Origin: a virus
DNA length: 42,059 nt
Virus record (IMG/VR): IMGVR_UViG_3300033153_004976
Location: 1-42,059 of that record
Direction: 5' to 3' (one strand)
The notes under the pieces were generated by a model. That model was not told where the DNA came from and ran no database searches. It worked only from the letters and a program-made list of their open reading frames with translations. A program made the translations under genes and the position numbers. Shown in pieces: positions 11,101-17,797 of this stretch; position 1 is the stretch's first letter, and each line of letters opens with the position of its first letter.

Positions 11101-13342
11101 TTTAAAGAATTTAGATACAATTAGAATATCAGCAGGGGAAGTACAAGCATTGAAAATACAGATTAGAAGTCAGGTAAAAGTAGTTGCTGATTTAGAAATA
11201 AAATTACAACAAAAAGGATTAACTAAAATAGAGAAAGCAGAGATGATAGAAAAATTTGATACAGCTCAAGACTTTTTAAACAACGCTTTAGAAAAATACT
11301 TAAAAGGAGGAACAGAAGCAGGACGTGCAGTAGTAGCTTATAGAATGATGGCAGAGGAGACTTTCGATCCAGCTTATTGGTTTTCTAGAGCTCGTAAAGA
11401 GTACGGCAAAACTTTAACTCAGAAGATTCAGCTAGATTTAACCGAGCTAATAAAAAAGAAGGATGGAGCAGCTTTAGCGCAATATACCGCCTCTTTATAC
11501 AATCCTACATGGGCAGAAAAAGGAGTGGCATTATGGAAAGCTGGACTTCTTACTTCACCGACAACTCACATGGCTAACATAATGTCTACTACCGGAATGA
11601 TTACTTTAGAAACAATCAAAGATATACCTGCTACGATGTTAGATATAACTATTTCTAAAGTGATGGGCACTCCTCGTACTAAAGCATTTACTGTACAGAG
11701 ATTAAAAGCTATGTGGGACGGAAAGGACATGGGGTTTAAAGAGGCGATTGAGTATATGGAAAGCGGAATAGATAGAGGGGCTATACGTAAGTGGGATTTG
11801 CGTAGAGAAACTAATTATGATTCTACTGGTAGAAATGTAGTAGGACAGTTTGCTAATAAATATACTCAAACAATTTTCAGATCGTTAGGAGCTGAAGATA
11901 AATTTATGAAAGCACCAGTCAGACAAGGATCTTTGATGGAATCAGCAATAGTTACAGCAATAAACGAAGGACTTACGGGTGTTAAAAAGAAAGCTAGAAT
12001 AAAACAACTTTATGAAAAGCCAACATTAGAAGCACAACAAATGGCTAAAAACACTGCTGAGATGGCTTCTTTCCAAGGAGAGAATGTATTAGCTAAAGGA
12101 ATATCTGGACTTAAAAAAGGACTTGGGGGAACTAAGTCTGGAGAAATAATGGGAGTAGCTAGTGAAGTGATGATGCCGTTTACACGTACTCCTACTAATG
12201 TAGCTATAGCTATAGCAGATTATTCTCCTTTTGGATTAATACATACAATTATAAATCAAATAGAACCTACTACTAGAGGACAAAAAAGATTAGTAGAAGA
12301 TTTGGGTAGACAAATAACAGGTACCGGAATAGTAGTCTTAGGAGCTGTATTGGCTGGCAAAGGAGTAATGACAGGAACTTTCCCTACAGACACTACAGAA
12401 AGAGCATTATGGCAATTAGAGGGCAAACAAGCACATGCTGTGAAAATAGGTGATAAGTGGATCAATCTTAACAGAATATCTCCTATAGGAAATCTTTTAG
12501 CTATGGGAGCTGATTGGTACAATACAAAAGACGAAGAAGCTTTGGATAGATTAGGAATAACAGGGTTGCAAACAATGAAAGGACTTACTGAACAAACTTT
12601 CTTGAAAGGTGTATCCGGAGGACTTAAAGCTATAACAGAACCTGAAAGATATGCAGCAGCTTTTGTAGAGCAAACAGTAGCTTCGATCATACCTAGTATT
12701 ATAGGAAGAATAGCAGGAGGAGTAGATCCTCAAGTAAGAGATCCTAGGAATATTCAAGAAGCTGTTTTGAAGCGTATACCTGGACTTTCTCAATATGTAG
12801 GCAAAAGATTTAAACGTTCAGGAGAACCTATGATAAGAGAAGGTGGATTGATAGGAGCTGTAGCAGATCCATTTAATTTACGTAGAATAACAGAAACTCC
12901 TTTAACTGATGAGGTGAGAAGACTTTGGGAAGCAGGATATAGTGCTGTTCCTTCAAAGTTCGCTGAAATACAATCAATGGAAGGAATCTCTATTCAGTTA
13001 AGTAACGATCAGTATGATTGGATCAATCCTAAAATATATACAGCAATGAACGAAATACAGAATAGAGTATTAAATATGAAACAATACGATCAATTAACAG
13101 ATTATCAAAAGAAAAAAGCACTTAAAGATGTAGAGCAACAAGTAGAAACTTATTATAAGACTATTTTCTTTACTCAAATGATACAAACACATCCTGAACT
13201 TAAAGTAGTTCAAATAGCTAAAGAGAAAAAGCTTAACGAAAAACAGTACAAGGATTACCTCAAACAATTATTAGATAAAGGACAGTTAGACAAAAAGGAA
13301 TACAATTTCCTCAAAAGTCGCGTTACTTACACTTTAAAATAA
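8180..13342 (+). CDS. Giant internal virion/ejection protein, 1720 aa
   Basis: At 1720 residues this is the largest gene in the window; TAACC lies about 10 nt upstream of its ATG. It is mostly helical and contains hydrophobic patches near residues 410-440. Around residues 1120-1400 is the segment LTSPTTHMANIMSTTG and what follows, typical of large polyvalent-protein-associated regions in phage ejection proteins. Another hydrophobic stretch (GTGIVVLGAVLAGKGVMTG) lies near residue 1385. No transglycosylase motif was recognised. It probably enters the cell with the DNA, like T7 gp16 or P22 gp16-type proteins, and works with the CHAP protein encoded upstream. Confidence 0.7.
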   Translation: MTIFGDMFHSLMDARKSVAVAADKYNLAQAGLYPKADPSKSLTVPSLEQQKQQFMQQDPLLNKLTQIKQMSEVTKSKAAVPWNDQTQKWLKPLMQDYLNKRAPLEGLPQDKGQVSIQNVPLVGDVAITGERSGYIASLSDDVLQSTYESLDLDTRRNLTGIEYQPKKQWEPEKAEGLTFEKAEPYQEIPEWLKQRREVAAEGMQDYQAPVQNERANHIIRRELEGFIEGKTPYIPLPTDWMDKASINMGMKNYVSDAMVDQVWNDMDASWKFQISPSDTALELDQTAFYGAAERQFTMDMFNLNVAPKPTFMMTTKELNAEMEKLVTIADTRVPILGDIPLVGIIPNAIAKDIEAQKLYEWGTPDRRLYERQVTKSTMKGLAQGITIGVSGKFGYQPTSPEYFPEIPGQEVGYGSGLLVGSFIGYSGLAKMVRPLLLKSPQLLAMSKSHKLLFNTIVQNAGEEVVEIGIRKGTYQPYTVYDFMAGMAIGSMFEVGSFAFGKMKTKWNANRARMMDALETRLEIETYKKGAKLNDAEVTAVVKDVPFSKDTMLGDLFYESQLAYLLNMKKLHPQKVEVKGAFIDRAKGVASDVYHTFDLKDYSEVKMLKSKEATHIDLDKLDQKMQQKYYEDAIDPNLFRNLNSVKAYRKFLDTRFPDEGFLAKKGKKFQISNKEIQTTFDNYINTVARLGEKLDHTKVKTVMVGSDIFSQMGAKMNMNVNKIKNYWKNRKALKEVGEIDEIGEFLVEAMKSRKADPFGIRDLYIDKIGYLAKRGYSTFSEFNQKLKDFDFATDYLKKYIGDDFIKRGYATPEGFLDLVESKGYDLNKLKESFSSDPIRPLKPGEGQMVNKIENDIVKAVKKKAFDAMQVAEQSVEVKAEQKGDIDPLEPSPEMKEKIESDKIFLDDQLKKIKDYDQKMKKGERNFGKDKFRLNQKQANSLNNLTQTLGLRSYIVQTFKDINDAAFELGTDPKGLLKNLDTIRISAGEVQALKIQIRSQVKVVADLEIKLQQKGLTKIEKAEMIEKFDTAQDFLNNALEKYLKGGTEAGRAVVAYRMMAEETFDPAYWFSRARKEYGKTLTQKIQLDLTELIKKKDGAALAQYTASLYNPTWAEKGVALWKAGLLTSPTTHMANIMSTTGMITLETIKDIPATMLDITISKVMGTPRTKAFTVQRLKAMWDGKDMGFKEAIEYMESGIDRGAIRKWDLRRETNYDSTGRNVVGQFANKYTQTIFRSLGAEDKFMKAPVRQGSLMESAIVTAINEGLTGVKKKARIKQLYEKPTLEAQQMAKNTAEMASFQGENVLAKGISGLKKGLGGTKSGEIMGVASEVMMPFTRTPTNVAIAIADYSPFGLIHTIINQIEPTTRGQKRLVEDLGRQITGTGIVVLGAVLAGKGVMTGTFPTDTTERALWQLEGKQAHAVKIGDKWINLNRISPIGNLLAMGADWYNTKDEEALDRLGITGLQTMKGLTEQTFLKGVSGGLKAITEPERYAAAFVEQTVASIIPSIIGRIAGGVDPQVRDPRNIQEAVLKRIPGLSQYVGKRFKRSGEPMIREGGLIGAVADPFNLRRITETPLTDEVRRLWEAGYSAVPSKFAEIQSMEGISIQLSNDQYDWINPKIYTAMNEIQNRVLNMKQYDQLTDYQKKKALKDVEQQVETYYKTIFFTQMIQTHPELKVVQIAKEKKLNEKQYKDYLKQLLDKGQLDKKEYNFLKSRVTYTLK

Positions 13343-13347
13343 TTTAT

Positions 13348-14004
13348 ATGGACATTATAAATAAATGCTTATCTAAGGAAGAGTTCAAGGATTATATATT
13401 TAGATATAACTTCGGGTCTCTTCCGGCTAATAAGCTTGTTATTCATCATACCTGGAAACCTACTAAAGAAAGCTGGAATGGTAAACACACCATTGAAGGA
13501 CTTAAAAAGTTTTACGAAAAGAAGCGTTGGAGAACCGGTCCACATCTATTTATAGCAGAAGATGGTATTTGGTTATTTACTTCTATGAGAAAAAATGGAA
13601 TTCATGCAGGAATAGGTAACTGGAGATCAATAGGTATCGAAGTAGTAGGTAATTACGATTACCAGAAATGGGAAGGAAAAACAAAAGACTTTACGCTATT
13701 TGTTATTAAAGCCTTGCAAGATAAATTAAATATCTCAGATGATAAAATAATGTTTCATAGAGATTATTCTAAAAAGAGTTGTCCAGGTCATTCAATTACT
13801 AAAGAATGGCTTTTTAAAGAACTTCGAACTTATAATACATTGCCGGTATTTGTTCCTCCTACTTGGGCACAAGAAAGCTGTAAGTGGGTTGAAGATAATA
13901 AACTCATAACCAAAATCAAAGGTGATATACCAGAAGACTATAGGATTGCAGAGATATTGCACAGATTCTATATTAAATTTATACGGCCAACTAAGAATAA
14001 ATAA
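13348..14004 (+). CDS. Endolysin: N-acetylmuramoyl-L-alanine amidase (Amidase_2)
   Basis: The 218-residue protein has the Amidase_2/PGRP fold signature: VIHHTWKP with zinc ligand His33 or His34, PHLFIAEDG, GIEVVGNYD, and the zinc pair His137 and Cys145 in FHRDYSKKSCPGH. These enzymes cleave the bond between N-acetylmuramic acid and L-alanine. There is no signal peptide, so export to the wall would depend on the holin-like protein encoded about 160 bp downstream. The C-terminal 55 residues look like a small extra domain of unknown role. Confidence 0.9.
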   Translation: MDIINKCLSKEEFKDYIFRYNFGSLPANKLVIHHTWKPTKESWNGKHTIEGLKKFYEKKRWRTGPHLFIAEDGIWLFTSMRKNGIHAGIGNWRSIGIEVVGNYDYQKWEGKTKDFTLFVIKALQDKLNISDDKIMFHRDYSKKSCPGHSITKEWLFKELRTYNTLPVFVPPTWAQESCKWVEDNKLITKIKGDIPEDYRIAEILHRFYIKFIRPTKNK

Positions 14005-14158
14005 GTCTTACTATGATCTCATAAGTAGAAGACTCAGAACAACTGTTAGAGAGGATTTAGAAAAGAATAAGAGTGGAAGTGCATTAAAAAATTTAAAGAT
14101 CTTACAAGCTCATATATTAGCTCATGGATATAAAGCATATCGTATCATTAACTTTTAA
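13922..14158 (+). CDS. Small protein overlapping the endolysin end, 78 aa
   Basis: A 78-residue frame starts at GTG 13922, with TAACC 11 nt upstream, and overlaps the last 83 bases of the endolysin in another frame. The part outside the overlap is a helical, basic sequence (ISRRLRTTVREDLEKNK, then ALKNLKILQAHILAHGYK). It lies between endolysin and holin-like genes, where spanins or lysis regulators often sit, but it has no membrane span or lipobox. Function is unknown. The true start could be further downstream. Confidence 0.55.
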   Translation: MIYQKTIGLQRYCTDSILNLYGQLRINKSYYDLISRRLRTTVREDLEKNKSGSALKNLKILQAHILAHGYKAYRIINF

Positions 14159-14161
14159 TAT

Positions 14162-14365
14162 ATGTTGAAAGATGTCAAAGAAAAAGCACCGGTATTTTTA
14201 TCTCCAAAGTTTTTTGGAGTAGTAGCTTTCGTGGTAGTAGGTTATCTCCAGGTTAGAGGATTTATAGGAGGACCTGAAGTAGAAGCTTTAGAAACTATTA
14301 TCATGTACGCTCTAGGAATAGGAGTAGCTGATTCACTAGCAAGAAAAATAGGAGGCAAAAAATAA
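14162..14365 (+). CDS. Putative holin
   Basis: The 67-residue protein starts at ATG with TTAAC 9 nt upstream. It has two hydrophobic segments, about residues 16-34 (PKFFGVVAFVVVGYLQVRGF) and 43-60 (ALETIIMYALGIGVADSL), and a basic tail ARKIGGKK. Size, two possible membrane spans, the charged C-terminus and position right after the endolysin fit a class II-type holin that opens the inner membrane at lysis. It is the last gene of the rightward operon before a terminator. Holin families are too diverse to name one here. Confidence 0.75.
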   Translation: MLKDVKEKAPVFLSPKFFGVVAFVVVGYLQVRGFIGGPEVEALETIIMYALGIGVADSLARKIGGKK

Positions 14366-14395
14366 AACTGTAAATTGCCGTTTATGGTACTAATT

Positions 14396-14422
14396 AAGAC
14401 TGTAGCTATGCAGTCTTTTTTA
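14396..14422 (+). terminator. Intrinsic terminator of the late operon
   Basis: The perfect stem AAGACTG / CAGTCTT (14396-14402 with 14411-14417), with an 8-nt loop, is followed at once by a T run. It sits 30 bp after the holin-like stop and separates the rightward operon from the convergent leftward operon. The opposite strand has only a short A/T tail, so termination of leftward transcripts here would be weaker. Confidence 0.85.
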
Positions 14423-14482
14423 GTTATAATAATCTGTGCTTATATCTAATATTTTTAAAGGGACTTCTTTATATTCATTTTT

Positions 14483-14608
14483 TCAAAATTGCCACCATTT
14501 TTTGTATTTTGGTATTTTAGCAAATAACTCTATTTGTCCTGTTAAAAATTCATCAACATCAGGTACTTGTACAATTGCGCTCAAAAATTTTCTATTCTCT
14601 TTCTTCAT
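14483..14608 (-). CDS. Small hypothetical protein, 41 aa, ending at a suspicious TGA
   Basis: The 41-residue frame starts MKKENRKFLSAIVQ and ends KYKKWWQF at a TGA. Beyond that TGA the same frame stays open for 20 codons of coding-like sequence (KNEYKEVPLKILDISTDYYN) to a TAA at 14420-14422, next to the late terminator. The gene may therefore be 62 codons with a recoded, suppressed or mutant stop. It is the last gene of the leftward operon. TTAATC, a variant of the start motif, precedes the ATG. No family is recognised. Confidence 0.55.
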   Translation of the reverse strand: MKKENRKFLSAIVQVPDVDEFLTGQIELFAKIPKYKKWWQF

Positions 14609-14619
14609 AATATATAAGA

Positions 14620-14787
14620 TTAAATATTATCTTTTTTTTCAAGCATATGTTTAATAATTTCTTCTTCTGTCATTATAGTTATGCGTAAACCATGACCACC
14701 TTTAGGGATTTTCCTGAAATCAAACTCATAAACTTCATACATTTGTGTTAATTTGTTGTGAATCAATTTAAGTTTTCCTATTTGCAT
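14620..14787 (-). CDS. Small hypothetical protein, 55 aa
   Basis: The 55-residue product starts MQIGKLKLIHNKLTQMYEVY and ends HMLEKKDNI. The ATG is preceded at 9 nt by CTAAC, fitting the genome's start motif. It is predicted to be a mixed alpha/beta soluble protein. No motif is recognised. It belongs to the string of short leftward accessory genes and is followed 11 bases later by the last gene of that string. Confidence 0.6.
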   Translation of the reverse strand: MQIGKLKLIHNKLTQMYEVYEFDFRKIPKGGHGLRITIMTEEEIIKHMLEKKDNI

Positions 14788-14802
14788 AATTTGTTTGTTA
14801 GA

Positions 14803-14925
14803 TTATTCTATTAACTCAAACCTATCAGGATACTTTTCAACTACAAAAGCATCGCGCTCATCTTCATAAACAAACACTTCTTTAAACTTCAAATCCATTA
14901 CTTTGTCACCGTTTTTATAAGTCAT
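14803..14925 (-). CDS. Small hypothetical protein, 40 aa
   Basis: The 40-residue product (MTYKNGDKVMDLKFKEV, then FVYEDERDAFVVEKYPDRF) has a compact alternating pattern like a short beta-rich domain. TAATCC stands upstream of the ATG. Spacing to both neighbours is short, as in the rest of the leftward operon. Function is unknown; the frame is called from its codon composition and its fit between genes. Confidence 0.55.
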   Translation of the reverse strand: MTYKNGDKVMDLKFKEVFVYEDERDAFVVEKYPDRFELIE

Positions 14926-14941
14926 AATTTATTGGATTAAA

Positions 14942-15271
14942 TTAAAGCGGATATTCACCATCATAATCTGCTTCTTTTGATAGACAAACAATCCCCCCTA
15001 TTATTTCTTTGTTTATCATTTCGTTAAATTCTAATTGATTTTCGTTCTTTACTTTTACCAAAATTTCTTCTATTTGTTCAACTTTTTTATCTAAGTTTTG
15101 AAAAATATCATGTTTTTCTTTTGCTATGATATCTAATAAGGTTTTAATGAAATCATCTCTTACTTTATCACACACTTCTAATCTTTCTACCGTGTCTTTG
15201 ATTTGTCGTGCATTTGTGAGGGCAACACAGAATGATGTCATTTCTTCTTTTAGTCTTTTTTCTAAATTCAT
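14942..15271 (-). CDS. Coiled-coil hypothetical protein, 109 aa
   Basis: The ATG at 15271 gives 109 residues. A start further upstream would extend into the tRNA-like element at 15293-15458 and is unlikely. The sequence is almost entirely helical, with heptad-like segments (VERLEVCDKVRDDFIKTLLD, then LDKKVEQIEEILVKVKN), suggesting a coiled coil. No catalytic motif is visible. It is separated from the tRNA-like gene by 21 bases on the same strand. Confidence 0.7.
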   Translation of the reverse strand: MNLEKRLKEEMTSFCVALTNARQIKDTVERLEVCDKVRDDFIKTLLDIIAKEKHDIFQNLDKKVEQIEEILVKVKNENQLEFNEMINKEIIGGIVCLSKEADYDGEYPL

Positions 15272-15292
15272 AATTAGTTGATTATATTTTAA

Positions 15293-15458
15293 GCTAGGGG
15301 CAAGGATTTGCACCTTGCATGTCTTAGGGCTTTGTTATAAATTTTGTTGGGCTTGGTAATTACTCCACGCCATAACGGGCTATAACTAAGACTTCTCCTC
15401 TTCAGCCTCTACTATCGCTTTGATAGTTGTAAGCGTCTACCTATTCCGCCACCCTAGC
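15293..15458 (-). tRNA. tRNA-like gene (Leu-type arms) with an oversized interior
   Basis: Read on the minus strand, the ends pair perfectly (GCTAGGG with CCCTAGC). The D-arm region GCGGAATAGGTAGACGC is that of class II tRNA-Leu, and the T-arm is GCAAGG, loop TGCAAAT, CCTTGC. Between D-arm and T-arm lie about 112 nt instead of the usual 40 or so. They contain a hairpin (ACTATC/GATAGT) and two nested helices (GTCTTA/TAAGAC, GTTATA/TATAAC). No clean anticodon stem was found, the T-stem has six pairs, and no CCA is encoded. It begins directly after the stop of the NinG-like gene. It may be a tRNA with an insertion or intron, a decayed tRNA, or a tRNA-like RNA. Confidence 0.45.
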
Positions 15459-15857
15459 CTAGTTTATTATATCAGTAAGTTGTAAACGCTTTAATTCATC
15501 TGATAGTTGTTGTTTGAGTTCTCTTAATTCTACTTCAAGCCATTTTTTGTAGATATGTTGTCTAGAATGTAAGTCTTCTTCCCATTCATCATTTCCTGCT
15601 CTGTATTTAAATGATATTTCTGAATCTCCATTATGGTGAAGAAAATGACAGCCTTGACACAAAAGTACAATATTGCTCCAGTCATATCTTAAATTACTAC
15701 TTCTGCTACAAGGACAATGATGATGCCCAACAACTGCCGGCTTACCACATGATTCACATTGTTTTTGTTTAGCACGGCAAACGTCCTGTAATAATCTATC
15801 ACAAGCTTTCTTTAGTCTTTTGACTCTTTTTGCTTTCGGTACAACTTTCTTCTTCAT
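15459..15857 (-). CDS. HNH-type nuclease, NinG/Rap-like
   Basis: The 132-residue protein has a basic N-terminus and a zinc/HNH core: CESCGKPAVVGHHHCPC, then WSNIVLLCQGCHFLHH. The cysteine pairs, central HHH, Asn and final CHxxHH match the HNH layout, and the overall shape resembles lambda NinG/Rap recombination proteins that cut branched DNA. A helical tail follows. AACCTAAT precedes the ATG by 8 nt. It could instead be a free-standing homing endonuclease. Its TAG stop abuts the tRNA-like gene with no gap. Confidence 0.75.
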   Translation of the reverse strand: MKKKVVPKAKRVKRLKKACDRLLQDVCRAKQKQCESCGKPAVVGHHHCPCSRSSNLRYDWSNIVLLCQGCHFLHHNGDSEISFKYRAGNDEWEEDLHSRQHIYKKWLEVELRELKQQLSDELKRLQLTDIIN

Positions 15858-15882
15858 TCTATTAGGTTAACAGTCAGGAGTC

Positions 15883-16320
15883 TTAGTAGGAAAGGGCAAG
15901 GATTTCATCAGCCATATTACACAATTCTATATATTGTGCATATGTCATCAAGCCATCTAAAGCTTTATTTCTATGAAACTCCATATGATGCTTGTGGCAT
16001 AACCATTTTACTTCTAATGGTTTTGAGTAATCTTCATGATGTTTTTCTGCTTTTTTATTCCCACAAACTTCACATGGTTGCTTCTTTAACTTTCCTGTTT
16101 TTATTGCATATTGTGCTTTCCATTTTGCCTGTATCTTTTGTTTATTCTCTTTAGAATATTTCTTATAATATCCAGCACGGCTTCTGTTTTTATCATATTC
16201 TTTTCTACATTTAATACAAGTGGAATCAACACCTCCGTAATGTTTTTTATTAACATAAAATCTATCTCTTTCCTTTCTCTTTTTACACATCCAGCAACTA
16301 TAAGTTTTTGAGTCTTTCAC
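15883..16320 (-). CDS. HNH endonuclease with an N-terminal zinc ribbon
   Basis: The 145-residue protein starts at GTG, supported by TAAC 9 nt upstream. Residues 9-40 carry two Cys pairs (CWMCKK and CIKCRK), a zinc ribbon typical of DNA-binding parts of phage HNH proteins. A basic helix follows, then an HNH-like core with CEVCGNKKAEKHHEDY and LCHKHHMEFH. It is likely a free-standing homing endonuclease or DNA-nicking enzyme and is similar in plan to the gene at 36031 and to the broken copy at 16910. Confidence 0.8.
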   Translation of the reverse strand: MKDSKTYSCWMCKKRKERDRFYVNKKHYGGVDSTCIKCRKEYDKNRSRAGYYKKYSKENKQKIQAKWKAQYAIKTGKLKKQPCEVCGNKKAEKHHEDYSKPLEVKWLCHKHHMEFHRNKALDGLMTYAQYIELCNMADEILALSY

Positions 16321-16389
16321 AAAGGTTTTGTTATCCTACTAAGAATTTTAATTGTTAAGTTGTACAAGGCATGTTGTGCAAAATTGAGC

Positions 16390-16884
16390 TTATAAAAACT
16401 GTTCGATATATTCGAGAGGCTTTTCTTTAAGAATCATTTGAGCCAAATGCCATTCCCATATTTCGCCAGAAAATCCAAACAATTGAACTACATCTGCATC
16501 CTCCTCCATTTCAGGCCAAAAAGCTCTAGCAAATTCATGTGAGAATATAACTTCTTCAACACAATACACCTCTCCAGTCAAATAAATCCTGTCACCTTTT
16601 TTCTTTACTGACTTAGTTCCTTTTGGACATAATTGGCATGGGTCGATTTTATAAATAGGCTTTCCGCCTTCCCATGAAATTTGTAATTTCGGAGATTCGT
16701 CCTCCCAATCTTGAACGAGCCAATAAAATCTAAACTTTGAATTATCTATTTCCGCTTCTTCTCGGATAGAATCGTAATTCCATTTAATAAGCTCTTTTTC
16801 TGTTTTATTTTTCCAGCCAAAAAAATCCCATCCATTTTTTTCTACTTTTTTTATTGCTAGTTTTAAGATTTTTTCAGGTTTCAT
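16390..16884 (-). CDS. Hypothetical protein, 164 aa
   Basis: The 164-residue protein has many Trp residues, starting MKPEKILKLAIKKVEKNGWD, with later aromatic-rich stretches (FRFYWLVQDWEDE) and a helical acidic C-terminus. One CQLC pair is present but has no partner pair. No family is recognised; phages often carry small acidic proteins of this type in early accessory regions. TTAGGTTAG on the plus strand gives the TAACC start motif 8 nt before the ATG. Confidence 0.7.
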   Translation of the reverse strand: MKPEKILKLAIKKVEKNGWDFFGWKNKTEKELIKWNYDSIREEAEIDNSKFRFYWLVQDWEDESPKLQISWEGGKPIYKIDPCQLCPKGTKSVKKKGDRIYLTGEVYCVEEVIFSHEFARAFWPEMEEDADVVQLFGFSGEIWEWHLAQMILKEKPLEYIEQFL

Positions 16885-16909
16885 AATATTAGGTTAGTAT
16901 TTTGTATAA

Positions 16910-17067
16910 TTAAATTAAAACAATTCCTTGGTCTCTATATTGCTTGTGTAAAAACTCATGACACCTCTTACATAGCTCAATTACCTTTAGTGGTTCGTTG
17001 TAATCTTCGTGATGGAATTCTGTAGGAGAAGTGTAACATATCTCACAAGCATTTCTTCTTTAGTCAT
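16910..17067 (-). pseudogene. Frameshifted small HNH endonuclease
   Basis: A frame without its own start encodes ACEICYTSPTEFHHEDYNEP, then LCKRCHEFLHK, which closely follows the C-terminal HNH core of the 15883 gene. The ATG at 17067, with its TAACC motif 10 nt upstream, is in another frame. Adding one A in the AAAGAAG run would join MTK to RRNACEIC and give a complete protein of about 52 residues. It may be a genuine one-base deletion or a base-calling error. Confidence 0.65.
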
Positions 17068-17071
17068 ATTG

Positions 17072-17245
17072 TTATTGGTTAGATTGTAGTTTTGATTGTA
17101 TGCTGTATTTTCCCTTTTTCTTTTCCTTTTTAGCACAATAAACTTTGCCATCTTTCCTTGAAATATAAATAAAACTTCCTTCCTTTATGTCTTCTCCTGC
17201 TGTTAATGTTATATTACTTATAATGTTGTTGGTTAATTTCTTCAA
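17072..17245 (-). CDS. Small hypothetical protein, 49-57 aa, non-ATG start
   Basis: The sequence NITLTAGEDIKEGSFIYISR, then KDGKVYCAKK, resembles a common small phage protein type that normally begins close to the NI motif. There is no ATG or GTG in frame. A TTG at 17245 gives 57 residues, while an ATA at 17221 gives 49 residues and is preceded at 10 nt by TTAACC, the genome's start motif. The gene overlaps the end of its upstream neighbour. Function is unknown. Confidence 0.55.
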   Translation of the reverse strand: MKKLTNNIISNITLTAGEDIKEGSFIYISRKDGKVYCAKKEKKKGKYSIQSKLQSNQ

Positions 17246-17390
17246 ACTTCTCTATTTTGACCGAGAGGTCATTTAACATCCTTTCTGTAGCTTTCCTTCT
17301 GATATAGTTTAAATCTATATGTGTTCCAATCTTTTTACCTTTCAAGAATTTATCTGTTTCTTCCATACAATAGTCTTGGTATGTTTCCAT
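17214..17390 (-). CDS. Small hypothetical protein, 58 aa
   Basis: The 58-residue product (METYQDYCMEETDKFLKGKK, later RRKATERMLNDLSVKIEKF) is helical and charged. The ATG follows TTAACC by 9 nt; that motif also supplies the Leu-Thr-stop of the upstream gene at 17396. No domain is recognised. It overlaps the next gene by about 32 bases. Confidence 0.6.
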   Translation of the reverse strand: METYQDYCMEETDKFLKGKKIGTHIDLNYIRRKATERMLNDLSVKIEKFEEINQQHYK

Positions 17391-17395
17391 GTTAA

Positions 17396-17683
17396 TTAGG
17401 TTAATAGTTTTTTGATTTCTTCAAGACATTCGTTAAAGCCAACCCTAGCATCATTTATACTTCCTTCAATTGCTTGTAATCCATAAGGCATTTTTTTGTA
17501 TTCTCTTTTCTTTGGCAAAGCTTTTAAAATCCTTTCTCTTTCCAGCTTCCTGGATTGTTCTGATATTTCTGTTAGAGCTTCTTCAATCCTATCTAACAAC
17601 TCTTCAAAATCTCCACACTCAAACATACAACCATAAAACTTTCCAAAATTATTTACCATTCCTTTTATTTTCTTTTCAATCAT
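17396..17683 (-). CDS. Small helical protein, 95 aa, member of a local paralog set
   Basis: The 95-residue protein has a coiled-coil-like centre (LLDRIEEALTEISEQSRKLE) and ends ARVGFNECLEEIKKLLT. The C-terminal pattern (GFNE, a helix, then a Leu-Thr end) recurs in the genes at 17798 and, more loosely, 18689. Many phages carry such short proteins of unknown function ending in a GYNQAL-type helix. TTAACCTAAC lies 8 nt before the ATG. Confidence 0.65.
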   Translation of the reverse strand: MIEKKIKGMVNNFGKFYGCMFECGDFEELLDRIEEALTEISEQSRKLERERILKALPKKREYKKMPYGLQAIEGSINDARVGFNECLEEIKKLLT

Positions 17684-17692
17684 AAAGTTAGG

Positions 17693-17791
17693 TTAAGAAT
17701 TGACAATGTTTACAATCAAACTTGCAACCAATCCTAATCCAAGAATAGTCATGCAAACAACTCCAAGTGCTTTTAATTTGTATTGATCCAT
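17693..17791 (-). CDS. Single-span membrane peptide, 32 aa
   Basis: A 32-residue frame (MDQYKLKALG, then a hydrophobic run VVCMTILGLGLVASLIVNIV) encodes one clear membrane span with a short basic N-terminus. It fits exactly between its neighbours (6-9 bp gaps), and two TTAAC copies precede the ATG. Function is unknown; small membrane peptides of this sort can act in superinfection exclusion or lysis control, but nothing here decides. Confidence 0.55.
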   Translation of the reverse strand: MDQYKLKALGVVCMTILGLGLVASLIVNIVNS

Positions 17792-17797
17792 AATAAG

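Noticed and set aside
14436-14654. 72-aa rightward frame after the late terminator
   Set aside because: It lies downstream of the terminator, is antisense to three small leftward genes and has shadow-like composition.
15293-15458. tmRNA
   Set aside because: The D-arm is a full class II tRNA arm, the length is far below known tmRNAs, and no tag frame with the usual hydrophobic end was found.
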